Source: Ruminococcaceae bacterium UBA1236 (GTDB taxonomy: Bacteria > Bacillota > Clostridia > Oscillospirales > Acutalibacteraceae). Taken from it: DNA of 30,634 bases. Shown here one piece after another: positions 1 to 6,511 of the stretch. Where the stretch lies: NCBI GenBank assembly GCA_002309055.1, contig DBWO01000050.1, positions 877 to 31,510 of the forward strand, in the 5' to 3' direction. Below the pieces are notes generated by a model, which worked only from the letters and a program-made list of their open reading frames with translations, had not been told where the DNA came from and made no database searches. Made by a program: the position numbers and the translations under genes. Numbering within the stretch: position 1 is the stretch's first letter; every line of letters starts with the position of its first letter.

Positions 1-500
1 TTGTCAAGACGGTACTCAATCTTACCGGCCTTGGCTTCTGTAACTGCCTTGGCTACGTCGGGAGTAACAGTACCTGCCTTGGGGCTGGGCATAAGACCGC
101 GGGGGCCGAGAACCTTACCGAGACGGCCTACAAGACCCATCATATTGGGTGCCGCGATACAAACGTCAAAGTCCATGAAGCCTTCGCCCTGAATCTTTGC
201 TACGAGGTCTTCCGCACCGACTATTTCAGCACCTGCTGCGGTAGCTGCATCGGCCTCGGGGCCTTTGGCAAAAACGGCAACTCTCACGGAACGGCCTGTT
301 CCGTTGGGGAGTACTACGGCGCCGCGGACCTGCTGATCAGCGTGACGGGAGTCAACGCCGAGACGCACGTGAACTTCTACTGTTTCGTCAAACTTTGCGC
401 TTGCGGTCTTTACTGCAAGTGCCATCGCATCTGCGGGATCATAGAGCGTTGCTCTGTCAACAAGCTTTGCGCTCTCATTGTATTTTTTACCATGTTTCAT
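1..500 (-). CDS. rplA: Ribosomal protein L1, 3' end cut by window edge
   Basis: This is 50S ribosomal protein L1, which binds 23S rRNA at the mobile L1 stalk near the E site and in many bacteria also represses its own operon by binding the mRNA. The visible 166 residues begin MKHGKKYNES and contain the hallmark stretch GLVGRLGKVLGPRGLMPSPK, which is diagnostic of the family. L1 is usually about 230 residues, so roughly the last quarter lies beyond the left edge. The ATG at 498-500 is preceded by a GGAGG ribosome binding site at 510-514, eight to ten bases upstream. It follows rplK by 58 bases and is the last visible gene of the rpmG-secE-nusG-rplK-rplA unit. Family assignment is certain from sequence. 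Confidence 0.98.
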   Translation of the reverse strand, partial: MKHGKKYNESAKLVDRATLYDPADAMALAVKTASAKFDETVEVHVRLGVDSRHADQQVRGAVVLPNGTGRSVRVAVFAKGPEADAATAAGAEIVGAEDLVAKIQGEGFMDFDVCIAAPNMMGLVGRLGKVLGPRGLMPSPKAGTVTPDVAKAVTEAKAGKIEYRLD

Positions 501-558
501 GTTAATTATTCCTCCAAAATCATGTGGTTAATCGGATTTTTCCTCCCACAGTTTGCAA

Positions 559-984
559 TCAATCGGCTACGACAACGCCCATGCTGCGGGCAGTGCCGGC
601 TATCATACTCATAGCGGTTTCAATGGATGCGGCGTTAAGATCCTTCATCTTTGTCTCTGCTATGGCTTTGATCTGGTCCTTTGTGATGGTTGCAACCTTG
701 GTTTTGTTGGGAACGCCTGAACCGCTCTCAATACCGCAGGCCTTCTTGATAAGAACGGCGGCAGGAGGGGTCTTGGTGATGAACGTGAAGGAGTGATCTG
801 CGTAAACCGTGATAACTACGGGGATAATCAGACCCATATCGTTCTTTGTACGCTCATTGAATTCTTTGGTGAATGCCATAATATTGACACCCTGGGCACC
901 GAGTGCGGGGCCTACAGGGGGAGCCGGAGTGGCTTTGCCGGCGGGAATCTGCAATTTGATAAAGCCGATAACTTTCTGTGCCAT
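559..984 (-). CDS. rplK: Ribosomal protein L11
   Basis: This is 50S ribosomal protein L11, part of the GTPase-associated centre on 23S rRNA, where elongation factors and the stringent factor RelA act. The 141-residue product begins MAQKVIGFIKLQIPAGKATP and carries the proline-rich N-terminal signature PAPPVGPALGAQGVNIMAF. The length is typical for the family. I chose the ATG at 982-984 rather than an in-frame ATG 15 bases earlier, because GGAGG at 993-997 sits eight bases before it and the shorter protein starts where family members do. It lies between nusG and rplA in the standard order. The 131 bases separating it from nusG form a structured leader, listed separately. Confidence 0.98.
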   Translation of the reverse strand: MAQKVIGFIKLQIPAGKATPAPPVGPALGAQGVNIMAFTKEFNERTKNDMGLIIPVVITVYADHSFTFITKTPPAAVLIKKACGIESGSGVPNKTKVATITKDQIKAIAETKMKDLNAASIETAMSMIAGTARSMGVVVAD

Positions 985-1005
985 AAAAATAACCTCCAAT
1001 AAAAT

Positions 1006-1108
1006 GTGGTGAATTGCGGAGCTCTGAGGCTCCTCCCACGAAGCCCTTCCCGAAGCGGGACGGACTGCGCAAATGCGCTGAATTTGAAAGGGGCAGTGCC
1101 CTCAAATT
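1006..1108 (-). promoter_or_regulatory. Structured rplK leader with several hairpins; possible L1 autoregulatory site
   Basis: Between the nusG stop and rplK, the minus-strand RNA can form several hairpins in a row. The first pairs AATTTGA (1081-1087) with TCAAATT (1102-1108) around an inner GGGC/GCCC stem (1091-1094 with 1098-1101). The second is GCGCA/TGCGC (1067-1078). The third is GGAGC/GCTCC (1018-1022 with 1029-1033), enclosed by GTGG/CCAC (1006-1009 with 1036-1039). None is followed by a T-run on the minus strand, so they do not look like an intrinsic terminator. The last one reads GTGGGAGG, resembling the GUGGGUAG element near the L1 site of 23S rRNA. From known L1 autoregulation I infer, with modest confidence, an L1 operator here. 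Confidence 0.55.
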
Positions 1109-1115
1109 ACCGTGA

Positions 1116-1664
1116 TTATTCGGCAAGCTCAACCTGGTCAAGCTCAAGCTCAACTACGGTTTCCTTACCAAAGAGTGCGGAGACGGTGACTTTGACTGAA
1201 TTGTTGTCAAGGTCAATCTCCTGAACGACGCCCGAAAAGCCGTCAAACATATCGTCTACGATATTGACGGTGTCGCCTACGTTGTAGGATACTTCAACAA
1301 CCCTCTTCTCAACTCCGAGCCTGATAACTTCTTCGTCTGTGAGAGGTATCGCTTTGTTTTCGGGGCCTACAAATCCCGTAACTCCTCTGGTGTTTCTGAT
1401 GAGGAGCCAGGTTTCGTCGCTCATCTTGGGGCGGTTGTCTTTATCAAACTCCACCGCAACCTTGACAAGCACGTAACCGGGGAAAAGCTTGCGCTCGATT
1501 TCCTTGCCGGACTCGGCGTCTTCAACTATTTCCACGGGGATCTTGACTTCCAGGATTTTATCCTGCATCTTGCGGTTTTCGGCAATCTTTTCTATATTGC
1601 TCTTAACCTTGTTTTCGTAGCCTGAGTAGGTGTGGATAACGTACCATCTTGTATCAACGGACAT
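1116..1664 (-). CDS. nusG: Transcription termination/antitermination factor NusG
   Basis: NusG binds RNA polymerase and modulates pausing, Rho termination and transcription-translation coupling. The 182-residue protein has the NGN domain at the N-terminus (MSVDTRWYVIHTYSGYENKV, with LFPGYVLVK near residues 80-90). The C-terminal KOW domain has the pattern VGDTVNIVDDMFDGFSGVV around residues 128-146. Its length fits the housekeeping protein. Position between secE and rplK marks it as the core NusG rather than a specialised paralogue such as LoaP. The ATG at 1662-1664 is preceded by a purine-rich GAGGGGG site. Nothing unusual was seen apart from the hairpins immediately after the TAA stop. Confidence 0.98.
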   Translation of the reverse strand: MSVDTRWYVIHTYSGYENKVKSNIEKIAENRKMQDKILEVKIPVEIVEDAESGKEIERKLFPGYVLVKVAVEFDKDNRPKMSDETWLLIRNTRGVTGFVGPENKAIPLTDEEVIRLGVEKRVVEVSYNVGDTVNIVDDMFDGFSGVVQEIDLDNNSVKVTVSALFGKETVVELELDQVELAE

Positions 1665-1680
1665 GTTTTATCCCCCTCTG

Positions 1681-2052
1681 TCAAGCAGCGAAGAAATTGC
1701 GTAAAGTGATAATCGCTCCCTCGGCAGCGGCTGTAACCTCTTCTGTTCCGCCGATCTTCTGGGCGGCACGCTCAAGAAGTGAAAGCGCGAATGAGAGAAG
1801 CTGATCTACCGCAAAAATCGCAACCGCGCAGACAGCAACAGCGGCAAGAACCACGAGTGTGGATTTGGCAACGGTCTTGGCATCGGGCCAGACAATCTTT
1901 TTGATTTCGCCCTTGAGATCCTTGAACCATTTCTTGATGCCCTTGCCGGCCTTTGAAAGCTTGCTTTCGCCGGAGGACTTAACCTTCTTGCTCTGTTTCT
2001 TTTCAGCGGCGGCAACCTTTTCTTCAGCGGCAGAAATTTCTTTTTTAGCCAT
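1681..2052 (-). CDS. secE: Preprotein translocase subunit SecE, extended form
   Basis: SecE is the small essential membrane subunit of the SecYEG channel and clamps the two halves of SecY. The conserved amphipathic segment WFKDLKGEIKKIVWP lies at about residues 42-56, and one transmembrane helix spans about 64-82. Single-helix Firmicute SecE proteins are usually about 60-80 residues. This one has 123 because of a lysine- and alanine-rich N-terminal extension of about 35 residues and a C-terminal tail of about 30 residues beyond the helix. The ATG at 2050-2052 has an AGGAGGT ribosome binding site at 2058-2064. It sits 15 bases after rpmG and 16 before nusG, the standard arrangement. The role of the extensions is unknown. 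Confidence 0.95.
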   Translation of the reverse strand: MAKKEISAAEEKVAAAEKKQSKKVKSSGESKLSKAGKGIKKWFKDLKGEIKKIVWPDAKTVAKSTLVVLAAVAVCAVAIFAVDQLLSFALSLLERAAQKIGGTEEVTAAAEGAIITLRNFFAA

Positions 2053-2066
2053 GGTTTACCTCCTGC

Positions 2067-2231
2067 TTACTTTGACTCTCTGTGAACGGTGTGTTTTCTG
2101 CAGAAACGGCAGTACTTGTTCATTTCAAGCCTGTCGGGAGTATTCTGCTTGTTTTTCATTGTGTTGTAATTGCGCTGTTTGCATTCGGTGCAAGCAAGTG
2201 TAACCTTAACTCTTTTACCGTTAGCAGCCAT
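2067..2231 (-). CDS. rpmG: Ribosomal protein L33
   Basis: This is 50S ribosomal protein L33, a 54-residue zinc-ribbon protein near the E site of the large subunit. The translation begins MAANGKRVKVTLACTECKQR and ends CRFCRKHTVHRESK. It has two CxxC pairs (C14/C17 and C42/C45), so this is the zinc-binding form. The ATG at 2229-2231 has a GGAGGTG site at 2238-2244. It is the first gene of the rpmG-secE-nusG-rplK-rplA unit and lies about 120 bases after the predicted transcription start. Only a zinc-free paralogue elsewhere in the genome would suggest zinc-responsive switching; none is visible here. Confidence 0.96.
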   Translation of the reverse strand: MAANGKRVKVTLACTECKQRNYNTMKNKQNTPDRLEMNKYCRFCRKHTVHRESK

Positions 2232-2272
2232 GTGCGGCACCTCCTGTTTCGGAATATTTAAGCCATACGGGC

Positions 2273-2351
2273 GGTTTATCAGGCAACAGCCCTAAGGCTC
2301 AGGCCTCCCTCTGCATCCGCAGGGCGCAAAAAATAAACCCTTGCGCAGAGG
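2273..2351 (-). promoter_or_regulatory. Compact structured 5' leader of the rpmG operon, pseudoknot-capable
   Basis: Transcription from the promoter at 2359-2387 would start near 2352, and the RNA folds from its first bases. GCAGAGG (2345-2351) can pair with CCTCTGC (2308-2314). Nested in the same region, TTGCGC (2341-2346) pairs with GCGCAA (2324-2329). The 11-base loop between them contains ATAAACC (2333-2339), whose exact complement GGTTTAT lies downstream in the RNA at 2273-2279, giving an interleaved pseudoknot arrangement. A third hairpin pairs AGGC/GCCT (2281-2284 with 2303-2306) and AGCC/GGCT (2288-2291 with 2296-2299). There is no T-run, so it is not an ordinary terminator. I do not recognise it as a known riboswitch or ribosomal-protein leader. 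Confidence 0.55.
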
Positions 2352-2358
2352 TGCAACT

Positions 2359-2387
2359 ATACTATCACACTTTTTTCTCCGCGTCAA
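2359..2387 (-). promoter_or_regulatory. Sigma-A type promoter for rpmG-secE-nusG-rplK-rplA
   Basis: On the minus strand the -35 box TTGACG (2382-2387) and -10 box TAGTAT (2359-2364) are separated by exactly 17 bases. The spacer is A-rich. The predicted start is near 2352, leaving a leader of about 120 bases before rpmG. Confidence 0.75.
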
Positions 2388-2430
2388 GGATTTTTTTCTT
2401 TATTATTATATTTTTATATAAAAGGTTACA

Positions 2431-3465
2431 TTATATCAGTATAATGAGCATTCCGAGGCCCGCAAGACTGCCCGCAATCAGCAGCAGCGCCGCCATAAAC
2501 GCGGTAAAACGCAGGAAAATGGACGTGCCGAGCGCCACTTTGATGCCCATGGTGCTTTCCGCCTGTGAGATATCCTGCCACGAGTAGTAAACGTTGCAGC
2601 CCTCTATGCAGTAGGTGTCGGTCGCGAGATTTGACTTGTCGGAAGATCTGACGAAGCCGCACTCCGAAAGTCCGTTTGCAAAAAGATTCGCAAGCTCTTC
2701 GTTTCTGAATGTGAGTATGCCGGTCTGACGAAGTTCATTCGCGGGCTCCTCAATGGTTAGGTGGCCGCGCTTAAAGCCCGTGCTCCACCAGGTGCGCTCG
2801 TAGGGGGTGGTAAGCTCCCTTTCATAATTGCCGATGTGAAGGGGATCGTGATACATCGTGGTCTGGATAAAAGGCTTGTCATCGTCCCTCGCGCGTGAGT
2901 AGGTGGTGAAGGCATTATCCTCATCATCCGAAGCGGGCTTGTTGTAAACGCCCGTCTCGCAGCCGTAAAACAGCAGACCGTACTGACCCTTCCAGAGCTG
3001 AATCATCCAGTCCTTGTCCTCATATCTGAAGAATACTCTCACATAATCATATTCGAGCAGAAGGTAGGGCGCCACAAGATCATAAGCCATATTATAGCCG
3101 TAATTACCCTGCCACGCCTGGCTCTGGTCAACATAGAAATAGCTGTCGCGCGCGCTGTACCTGTAGCCGGCTATCACAATCTGCTCAATTGCCGAGCTTG
3201 GTTCCTCCGTGGGCACGTAAACGGGCGCCGGGGGTGCTGCCGGAGTATCATTCGCAGGCGGATCGGAAGGCGGGTCGGCGGGTGGGTCTTCTGCCGGCGT
3301 ATCGCCGGAGGGTGTACCGTCTCCGGGTTCCTGCGTTACGGCAGGGGGCTGTTCTCCTGCGTCCGGAGTTTCATCGAGCGCGAAAGCGCACAGCGCCGGC
3401 ATGGCACTAAGGGAGAATATAACCGCAAGCAACACGGAAACAACACGGGTAAGCCTGTTTCTCAT
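2431..3465 (-). CDS. Secreted DUF4474-type protein with C-terminal membrane segment
   Basis: This 344-residue protein has a clear signal peptide (about residues 1-30, MRNRLTRVV then a hydrophobic core ending ALCAFA). A Pro/Asp/Glu-rich linker follows at about 33-92 (repeats such as PADPPSDPP). The globular part contains YFYVDQSQAWQGNYGYN and WMIQLWKGQYGLLFYG, which I recognise as the DUF4474 family of Clostridia. One hydrophobic helix at about 316-343 ends the protein with no cytoplasmic tail, so it is probably tethered outside the membrane. The biochemical function of DUF4474 is unknown. The ATG is preceded by AAGGAG and by its own strong promoter. It is flanked by hydG and the L33 operon, neither of which hints at its role. 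Family confidence is good; function is not assigned. Confidence 0.85.
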   Translation of the reverse strand: MRNRLTRVVSVLLAVIFSLSAMPALCAFALDETPDAGEQPPAVTQEPGDGTPSGDTPAEDPPADPPSDPPANDTPAAPPAPVYVPTEEPSSAIEQIVIAGYRYSARDSYFYVDQSQAWQGNYGYNMAYDLVAPYLLLEYDYVRVFFRYEDKDWMIQLWKGQYGLLFYGCETGVYNKPASDDEDNAFTTYSRARDDDKPFIQTTMYHDPLHIGNYERELTTPYERTWWSTGFKRGHLTIEEPANELRQTGILTFRNEELANLFANGLSECGFVRSSDKSNLATDTYCIEGCNVYYSWQDISQAESTMGIKVALGTSIFLRFTAFMAALLLIAGSLAGLGMLIILI

Positions 3466-3498
3466 ATCTTATCTCCTTAATGTGAATTGAACGGGCAT

Positions 3499-3527
3499 AT
3501 TCTAACAAAAAGGAGATGAATTGTCAA
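3499..3527 (-). promoter_or_regulatory. Sigma-A type promoter for the DUF4474 gene
   Basis: On the minus strand TTGACA (3522-3527) and TAGAAT (3499-3504) are separated by 17 bases, a near-consensus promoter. It starts only seven bases beyond the hydG stop codon, so the gene can be expressed independently of the hydrogenase operon. The predicted leader is about 27 bases. Confidence 0.85.
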
Positions 3528-3533
3528 CTGCCG

Positions 3534-4982
3534 TTAAAATCTGAAGTCGCGCCTGTCGGAATTCTTGATGCATTCAATGTTCTCGCGGGCTATTGCTCTC
3601 GCCTTTTCGTTCGGGATTTTCTCAAGCTCCGATTCAATCATTTTGTATCCCCTCTCGCGCGTTTCCTCACTCGCATAGTCAACAAGATACTCGGTAAGGG
3701 TCATCAGCGCGTTCGGGTGGCAGCAGTTAAGTATCTGACCGCTCTTGCAAAGGCTCATAAATCTGTCGCCTGTTCTGCCCTCGCGGTAGCACGCGGTGCA
3801 GAATGACGGGATGTGGTTTTTCTTCATAAGCCAGTTTACAACCTCATCGAGGGTGCGCTGGTCGGAAACATCAAACTGCTCGGAGTCGTGCGGTCTTTCC
3901 TCCTCGGTGTAGCCGCCTACGGATGTGCGCGAGGCGCCGCTTATCTGTGAAATGCCGAGGTCAAGAACCTCGCCCCTCACTTCTTCGCTCTCTCTTGTGG
4001 AGATAATCATGCCGGTGTAGGGCACGGCGATACGGATGCATGCGATAATCTTTTTGAAGAGCTCGTCGGAAAGGCTGTTGTCAAACACGTTGGGGTCGAT
4101 ATCGTCCGCATGCTTTACTCTGGGCACGCTTATCGTGTGAGGGCCAACGCCCTGCGCCGCCTCAAGATGCTCCGCGTGCATAAGAAGGCCCGCGAATTCA
4201 TACTGATAGCCCTCGAGGCCGAAAAGGACACCGAGGCCCACATCATCTATGCCGCCCTGCATCGCTCTGTCCATTGCTTCGGTATGATAGTCATAATCAT
4301 GCTTGGGACCGGTGGGATGAAGCTCAAGGTAGCTTTTCTTGTTGTAAGTTTCCTGGAAGAGGATATAGGTGCCTATGCCCGCCTCTTTGAGCTTTCTGTA
4401 ATTTTCAACCGTTGTCGCGGCTATGTTTACATTGACTCTGCGGATATCACCGTTTTTATGATGAACGGAGTAAATCGTCTTTATGCTCTCAAGGATGTAT
4501 TCGATGGGGTTGTTGACGGGATCCTCGCCCGCTTCAATGGCAAGGCGCTTGTGGCCCATATCCTGCAGGGCAATGACCTCGTTTCTGATTTCCTCCTGAG
4601 TGAGCTTCTTGCGCACGATGTGCTTGTTCTTCAGATGATAGGGGCAGTAAACACAGCCGTTTACGCAGTAATTTGAGAGATAGAGCGGCGCAAACATAAC
4701 TATTCTGTTGCCGTAAAACGCGAGTTTTATCTCTTTTGCAAGCGAGTACATCTTCTCGATTTTTTCGGGAATGTCGCAGGCGAGGAGTACGCTCGCCTCC
4801 CTGTGATTAAGACCCGCGCAGGTATATCCCTTGCCCTTGAGCACGGGTTTTGCCTTTTCGAGAATCTCATCTATAAGCGCCTCGTTGTGCTTGTTTTCCT
4901 GCGCGTATCGGATTGTTTCGAGGATTTCTTCGTGATTTATGAATTCCTCTGCTTTGAGTGATTTCTTGTCATACACTGCCAT
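3534..4982 (-). CDS. hydG: [FeFe]-hydrogenase maturase HydG (tyrosine lyase)
   Basis: HydG is a radical SAM enzyme that cleaves tyrosine to p-cresol and dehydroglycine and turns the latter into the CO and CN ligands of the hydrogenase H-cluster. The 482-residue length matches the family. The radical SAM cluster motif CxxxCxxC is seen as CVNGCVYC (C106, C110, C113). The C-terminal auxiliary cluster motif C-x2-C-x22-C is intact (C395, C398, C421), which separates HydG from ThiH. It lies 33 bases after hydE and is the last gene of the maturation operon. The ATG at 4980-4982 follows a GAAGGTG site. Neither hydF nor a hydrogenase gene is in the window. Confidence 0.98.
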   Translation of the reverse strand: MAVYDKKSLKAEEFINHEEILETIRYAQENKHNEALIDEILEKAKPVLKGKGYTCAGLNHREASVLLACDIPEKIEKMYSLAKEIKLAFYGNRIVMFAPLYLSNYCVNGCVYCPYHLKNKHIVRKKLTQEEIRNEVIALQDMGHKRLAIEAGEDPVNNPIEYILESIKTIYSVHHKNGDIRRVNVNIAATTVENYRKLKEAGIGTYILFQETYNKKSYLELHPTGPKHDYDYHTEAMDRAMQGGIDDVGLGVLFGLEGYQYEFAGLLMHAEHLEAAQGVGPHTISVPRVKHADDIDPNVFDNSLSDELFKKIIACIRIAVPYTGMIISTRESEEVRGEVLDLGISQISGASRTSVGGYTEEERPHDSEQFDVSDQRTLDEVVNWLMKKNHIPSFCTACYREGRTGDRFMSLCKSGQILNCCHPNALMTLTEYLVDYASEETRERGYKMIESELEKIPNEKARAIARENIECIKNSDRRDFRF

Positions 4983-5015
4983 AATGTCACCTTCATATAT
5001 TATATTTTATTTTTA

Positions 5016-6050
5016 TTATTCCTTAATTATGTCGCCTCTGGTGAATGAAATTTCAAAGCCGACGCTTTCCACTCGCAAAGAGAGGCATTTTATGCACTGC
5101 GCTGATTCATCTCCCGTGCAGATTTTGCCGTCATAGAGTTTGTACTTATCTCTGACGCCTAGGGGCGAAAGATTTGGCATAACAACATTTGCGCCGGCGA
5201 GGATTCCTTTTTCCCTGCCCGACGGGTCAATTGTGCCCAGCGCCGTGGTGGCAGGCAAAAGAATATTCGGCTTAATGAGGCGAATGAGCGAAAGGAGATA
5301 AACTGTCTGCTCACACGTGCCCGCGCTCTCATTCGCAAAGGGCGTGTCCTTATGAGGAATAAACGGACCTATGCCGCACATCTCGGGAGAAAACTCCTCG
5401 ATGAATTTCAAATCCTTCGCAAGAGTCTTCGCCGTCTGCCCGGGTGAGCCGACCATAAATCCGCATCCTGTCTGAAAGCCGAGCTTCTTAAGGTCGTAAA
5501 GGCAGCGCATCCTGTTGTCAAAATCCATATCGGGGTGAAGGGAGGCGTAGTGCTCCCTGTCCGCCGTTTCGTGGCGCAGGAGGTATCTGTCCGCCCCCGC
5601 GCTTTTCATCGCGGCGTATTCATCGTGTGAAAACTCACCGAGCGAAAGCGTGACGGCCGAATCGGAGAAGCGGGATTTAATCTCTTTTACAAGAGAGCAG
5701 ATTTCATCCGCCTTATACACTCCTTCGCCGCCCTGCAGCACAAAAGTGCGAAAGCCGAGGGCGTGGCCCTCTTCACAGCAGCCGAGAATTTCATCCGGCG
5801 TGAGGGTGTATCTCGCGCATTCCGTGTTTCCGCGGCGAATACCGCAGTAAAAGCAGTTGTTTCTGCACACATTGCTGATCTCAATAAGTCCGCGGATATA
5901 CACCTTATTGCCGTAGACCGCGCGGCGCGCCTCATCCGCTTTTTTCGCGGCAAAGGCGGCAGCCTCCGGATTCATTCCCGAGACAAGCGCCTCGTATTCC
6001 GCAAGTGAAAGCGACCGGTTTTCACTTAGTTTTTCAATAAGCTCTCTCAT
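5016..6050 (-). CDS. hydE: [FeFe]-hydrogenase maturase HydE
   Basis: HydE is a radical SAM enzyme that acts on the Fe(CO)2(CN)cysteine synthon made by HydG on the way to the [2Fe] subcluster. The 344-residue protein has the radical SAM motif CRNNCFYC at residues 62-69. It also has a C-terminal C-x7-C-x2-C set (C311, C319, C322), matching the optional second iron-sulfur site known in Thermotoga HydE. The GEGVY and SLGEFS segments are typical of the family. The start codon lies one base after the TAA of the preceding regulator gene (TAAAATG) with no strong ribosome binding site, so translation is probably coupled. Confidence 0.97.
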   Translation of the reverse strand: MRELIEKLSENRSLSLAEYEALVSGMNPEAAAFAAKKADEARRAVYGNKVYIRGLIEISNVCRNNCFYCGIRRGNTECARYTLTPDEILGCCEEGHALGFRTFVLQGGEGVYKADEICSLVKEIKSRFSDSAVTLSLGEFSHDEYAAMKSAGADRYLLRHETADREHYASLHPDMDFDNRMRCLYDLKKLGFQTGCGFMVGSPGQTAKTLAKDLKFIEEFSPEMCGIGPFIPHKDTPFANESAGTCEQTVYLLSLIRLIKPNILLPATTALGTIDPSGREKGILAGANVVMPNLSPLGVRDKYKLYDGKICTGDESAQCIKCLSLRVESVGFEISFTRGDIIKE

Positions 6051-6051
6051 T

Positions 6052-6300
6052 TTAAGAAACGGATGAGTAGGCGGTCTTGACGCTCACTCCGCCGAGGTTG
6101 CCGAGTTTTCCGGCAAGGGCGGAAATTGTATCCTGCGGGGCATCCAGCGCGACGGAAACGATGCTTATGCCTCTCTCACGGTAGGGCAGGCCCATTCTGC
6201 CGATGATGAAATCAGAATAGTCGTGCAAAACCGCGTTAAGTGCCTCAACGGACGAGGTGTCATCAATAACAATCGCCATAACGGCAACACGTTTTTCCAT
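6052..6300 (-). CDS. TM1266-family iron-only hydrogenase system regulator
   Basis: This 82-residue protein matches the small TM1266 family, which is found almost only next to [FeFe]-hydrogenase maturation genes and has an ACT/NikR-C-like fold. Visible family features are VAVMAIVIDD at the start, FIIGRMGLPYRERGISIVSV in the middle and LAGKLGNLGGVSVKTAYS at the end. The family is annotated as a putative regulator; its ligand and target are not established as far as I know. It is the first gene of the hydE-hydG operon and sits about 40 bases after an intrinsic terminator that ends the leader. The ATG at 6298-6300 follows AAAGGGA. There is no DNA-binding domain, so any regulation would be by ligand or protein contact. 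Confidence 0.93.
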   Translation of the reverse strand: MEKRVAVMAIVIDDTSSVEALNAVLHDYSDFIIGRMGLPYRERGISIVSVALDAPQDTISALAGKLGNLGGVSVKTAYSSVS

Positions 6301-6338
6301 AATAATATTCCCTTTCTTCTGTCATATAAAAAACAAAA

Positions 6339-6366
6339 ACCGTATTCCGGAATTAAGGAATACGGT
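6339..6366 (-). terminator. Intrinsic terminator/attenuator upstream of the hydrogenase-maturation genes
   Basis: On the minus strand a 10-bp perfect stem ACCGTATTCC/GGAATACGGT (6357-6366 with 6339-6348) encloses an 8-base loop. It is followed at once by a T-rich run (TTTTTGTTTTTT, about 6328-6339). It lies downstream of the promoter at 6483-6511 and upstream of the TM1266 gene, so it can end transcripts from that promoter before the genes as well as read-through from the polysaccharide cluster. Confidence 0.9.
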
Positions 6367-6477
6367 AAAATACAAGTATGCAAAGCCGTGTTTCGCGCCG
6401 GATAAGCGGACTGCGTCACATAGCCTTCTTATATCTCACCTTTCACGCAGGGTGCTCCCTTAATGTCAGAATCTTAT
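6352..6477 (-). promoter_or_regulatory. Putative riboswitch-like leader of the hyd maturation operon
   Basis: From the predicted start near 6476 the minus-strand RNA can form an outer helix ATAAG/CTTAT (6473-6477 with 6402-6406) and an inner helix CTGCGT/ACGCAG (6445-6450 with 6411-6416). A competing CACC/GGTG pair also exists (6451-6454 with 6437-6440). The early segment ATTAAGG (6458-6464) is exactly complementary to CCTTAAT (6352-6358), which spans the loop and 5' arm of the terminator hairpin. That is the expected arrangement of an antiterminator. I compared it mentally with common riboswitch classes (TPP, SAM, cobalamin, THF, ZTP, c-di-GMP, purine, glycine, Moco) and saw no match. A short independent RNA of about 140 nt is an alternative reading. 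Confidence 0.55.
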
Positions 6478-6482
6478 TGCGA

Positions 6483-6511
6483 AGTATATCATCCGCGAGG
6501 CAAAAAGTCAA
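6483..6511 (-). promoter_or_regulatory. Sigma-A type promoter for the hydrogenase-maturation leader
   Basis: On the minus strand TTGACT (6506-6511) and TATACT (6483-6488) are separated by 17 bases. The -35 box overlaps the stop codon of the upstream nucleotidyltransferase gene (6508-6510). The predicted start is near 6476, about 175 bases before the TM1266 start codon. Confidence 0.85.

Noticed and set aside
1116..1664. NusG as a capsule-specific LoaP/RfaH-like factor
   Set aside because: It lies between secE and rplK, has the normal length and domain motifs of housekeeping NusG and is far from the start of the capsule genes.
2409..2424. AT-rich palindrome after the DUF4474 gene as a terminator
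   Set aside because: The TTTTATATAAAA-type stem has no GC pairs and would be too weak; no convincing terminator for this gene was found.
6339..6366. Reading the hairpin before the hyd genes only as the end of the polysaccharide operon
   Set aside because: A good promoter lies upstream of it and none between it and the TM1266 gene, so the hairpin must also be passed by hyd transcripts; conditional termination fits better.
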